A DNA stretch of 6,229 nt from an uncultured Mycoplasma sp. (GTDB lineage: Bacteria > Bacillota_I > Bacilli_A > RF39 > UBA660): contig CANOGG010000076.1 of the NCBI GenBank assembly GCA_947565485.1, positions 1-6,229 of the forward strand, read 5' to 3'. The notes under the pieces are model-generated. The model was not told where the DNA came from, did no database searches, and was given only the letters and a program-made list of their open reading frames with translations. Both the position numbers and the translations under genes were made by a program. Below are positions 5,923 through 6,229 of this stretch, piece after piece. How positions within the stretch are numbered: the first letter of the stretch is position 1; each line of letters starts with the position of its first letter.

Positions 5923-6100
5923 AAAAACCCAGAGAGTAGTCTATTTGTTGATAAAAACCCGCGCGCTTGCAGGTGGTAAGAAACATATATGCTTCTGGAT
6001 TCTGGCAAATCAAACGACCAGCATTCAACTCCACATATAATTATTCTCCCTATATTATCACATAGTCGGTTTTATGTAGAAATAAACTATATCTCTAGGC
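5923..6100 (-). ncRNA. ssrS: 6S RNA
   Basis: 6S RNA mimics an open promoter and sequesters the sigma-A RNA polymerase holoenzyme. This identification rests on structure and location. The closing stem pairs 6099-6080 with 5946-5928: eight pairs, a small 2x1 internal loop, then ten more pairs, with a few G-U wobbles. A T5 tail follows (5927-5923). Inside it a terminal stem pairs GGGAGAA (6050-6044) with 5975-5982, TATATG (6038-6033) with CATATA (5991-5986), and CTGG (6021-6018) with CCAG (6005-6002), capped by a 12-base loop. The region between is the central bubble. A GC-rich hairpin sits on its 3' side (5958-5973) and a small ACATA/TATGT hairpin on its 5' side (6077-6060). The length of about 178 bases fits the 6S class. 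In Bacillus subtilis the 6S gene bsrA occupies the aspS-yrvM interval, and here it lies immediately upstream of the yrvM homologue. The exact 5' end is inferred from the -10 box. Confidence 0.8.
5953..5973 (-). other. GC-rich hairpin plus T5 inside the 6S RNA central bubble
   Basis: On the minus strand CCTGC (5973-5969) pairs with GCGGG (5962-5958) around a six-base loop, followed directly by TTTTT (5957-5953). In a 6S fold this is the hairpin on the 3' side of the central bubble. On its own it has the form of an intrinsic terminator, so some transcripts might end here before the closing stem is complete. Confidence 0.6.
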
Positions 6101-6106
6101 ATTATT

Positions 6107-6136
6107 AGTATAACATAAATTAGCAAACATATTCAA
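6107..6136 (-). promoter_or_regulatory. Promoter of the 6S RNA gene
   Basis: On the minus strand, TTGAAT (6136-6131), an 18-base spacer and TATACT (6112-6107) form a sigma-A-type promoter. The -10 is extended by TG (TGTTATACT, 6115-6107). The predicted start, about 6100-6102, falls one to three bases before the closing stem of the 6S RNA. The DNA just upstream of the -35 (6137-6166) consists almost entirely of A and T, as in UP elements of strong promoters. Confidence 0.6.
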
Positions 6137-6164
6137 TAAATTTTTTAAATTTTACAAATTTATT
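6135..6164. repeat. Nine-base A/T inverted repeat overlapping the 6S promoter -35
   Basis: AATAAATTT (6135-6143) and AAATTTATT (6156-6164) are perfect inverted repeats separated by 12 bases. The inner arm touches the -35 hexamer of the 6S RNA promoter. It may act as an UP element, may be an operator, or may be chance in DNA this A/T-rich. Confidence 0.4.
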
Positions 6165-6193
6165 TAACCACGCCGTTAGTATTTACAGCCTAG

Positions 6194-6222
6194 GGTAGAA
6201 GAATAATACTTCTATCTTTTTT
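6194..6222 (+). terminator. Strong plus-strand intrinsic terminator without a visible gene
   Basis: GGTAGAAG (6194-6201) pairs with CTTCTATC (6209-6216), eight pairs with one G-T wobble, around a seven-base A/T loop. It is followed by six T residues (6217-6222). On the minus strand no T-tract follows the stem, so its direction is plus. I see no plus-strand reading frame with a Shine-Dalgarno sequence in 5221-6193. The stretch 6140-6193 shows nothing else I can name. Confidence 0.55.
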
Positions 6223-6229
6223 ATGTTGA

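Noticed and set aside
5892..6100. A T-box or other riboswitch controlling tcdA
   Set aside because: There is no T-box antiterminator motif or known aptamer pattern, and the long closing stem at the RNA ends with a central bubble fits 6S RNA much better.
6180..6229. C-terminal end of an upstream minus-strand gene, or a plus-strand start at ATG 6223
   Set aside because: Too few codons remain to support a protein call, and the ATG follows a T-tract with no Shine-Dalgarno sequence.

Overview
The window looks like a piece of a low-GC Bacillota (Firmicutes) chromosome. Base composition is strongly A/T-rich, the Shine-Dalgarno sequences are strong (AAGGAG, AGGAG), and several promoters have extended -10 boxes (TGnTATAAT). 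The gene set (rarA, gpsA, tcdA/yrvM-like, a Xer recombinase, a DUF362 Fe-S protein) and a 6S RNA just upstream of tcdA all recall Bacilli. Every tryptophan codon I checked is TGG and rarA ends in TGA, which is consistent with the standard bacterial code. I cannot name a species; an uncultured Bacilli or Erysipelotrichia-like lineage would fit.

Layout, left to right. Positions 1-334 hold the N-terminal third of a DUF362 (COG2768) Fe-S centre protein on the minus strand, divergent from a XerD-like tyrosine recombinase (484-1392, plus). Facing the recombinase on the minus strand is a 47-residue reading frame made almost only of Asn, Ser and Arg (1450-1593), with its own Shine-Dalgarno sequence and a downstream hairpin/T-tract. 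Divergent from it is a broken ZupT-type ZIP metal transporter (1666-2327, plus). It carries a one-base frame break at an A8 run and also lacks the third membrane helix. A consensus promoter (TTGACA-17 bp-TATAAT) then drives an unrecognised 178-residue membrane protein (2391-2927), which ends at a hairpin terminator.

A second transcription unit, from an extended -10 promoter, carries rarA (3053-4252) and gpsA (4249-5220), overlapping by 4 bases. gpsA converges on tcdA (5217-5891, minus) so tightly that the two stop codons share the bases TTAA. Upstream of tcdA and in the same direction lies a structured RNA (about 5923-6100, minus). It has a long closing stem, a central bubble, a terminal stem and a promoter with an A/T-rich upstream tract. 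I identify it as 6S RNA from structure and from synteny: in Bacillus subtilis the bsrA 6S RNA lies in the aspS-yrvM interval. The right edge holds a strong plus-strand terminator hairpin that has no plus-strand gene in view.

Functionally the window is mostly housekeeping: replication-fork maintenance (RarA), chromosome resolution or site-specific recombination (Xer), phospholipid precursor synthesis (GpsA), tRNA modification (TcdA) and global control of RNA polymerase (6S RNA). The parts that are not routine are the N/S/R micro-protein, the decaying zinc transporter, the unknown membrane protein, and details of the 6S RNA and its promoter. I found no CRISPR array, insertion sequence, tRNA or rRNA.
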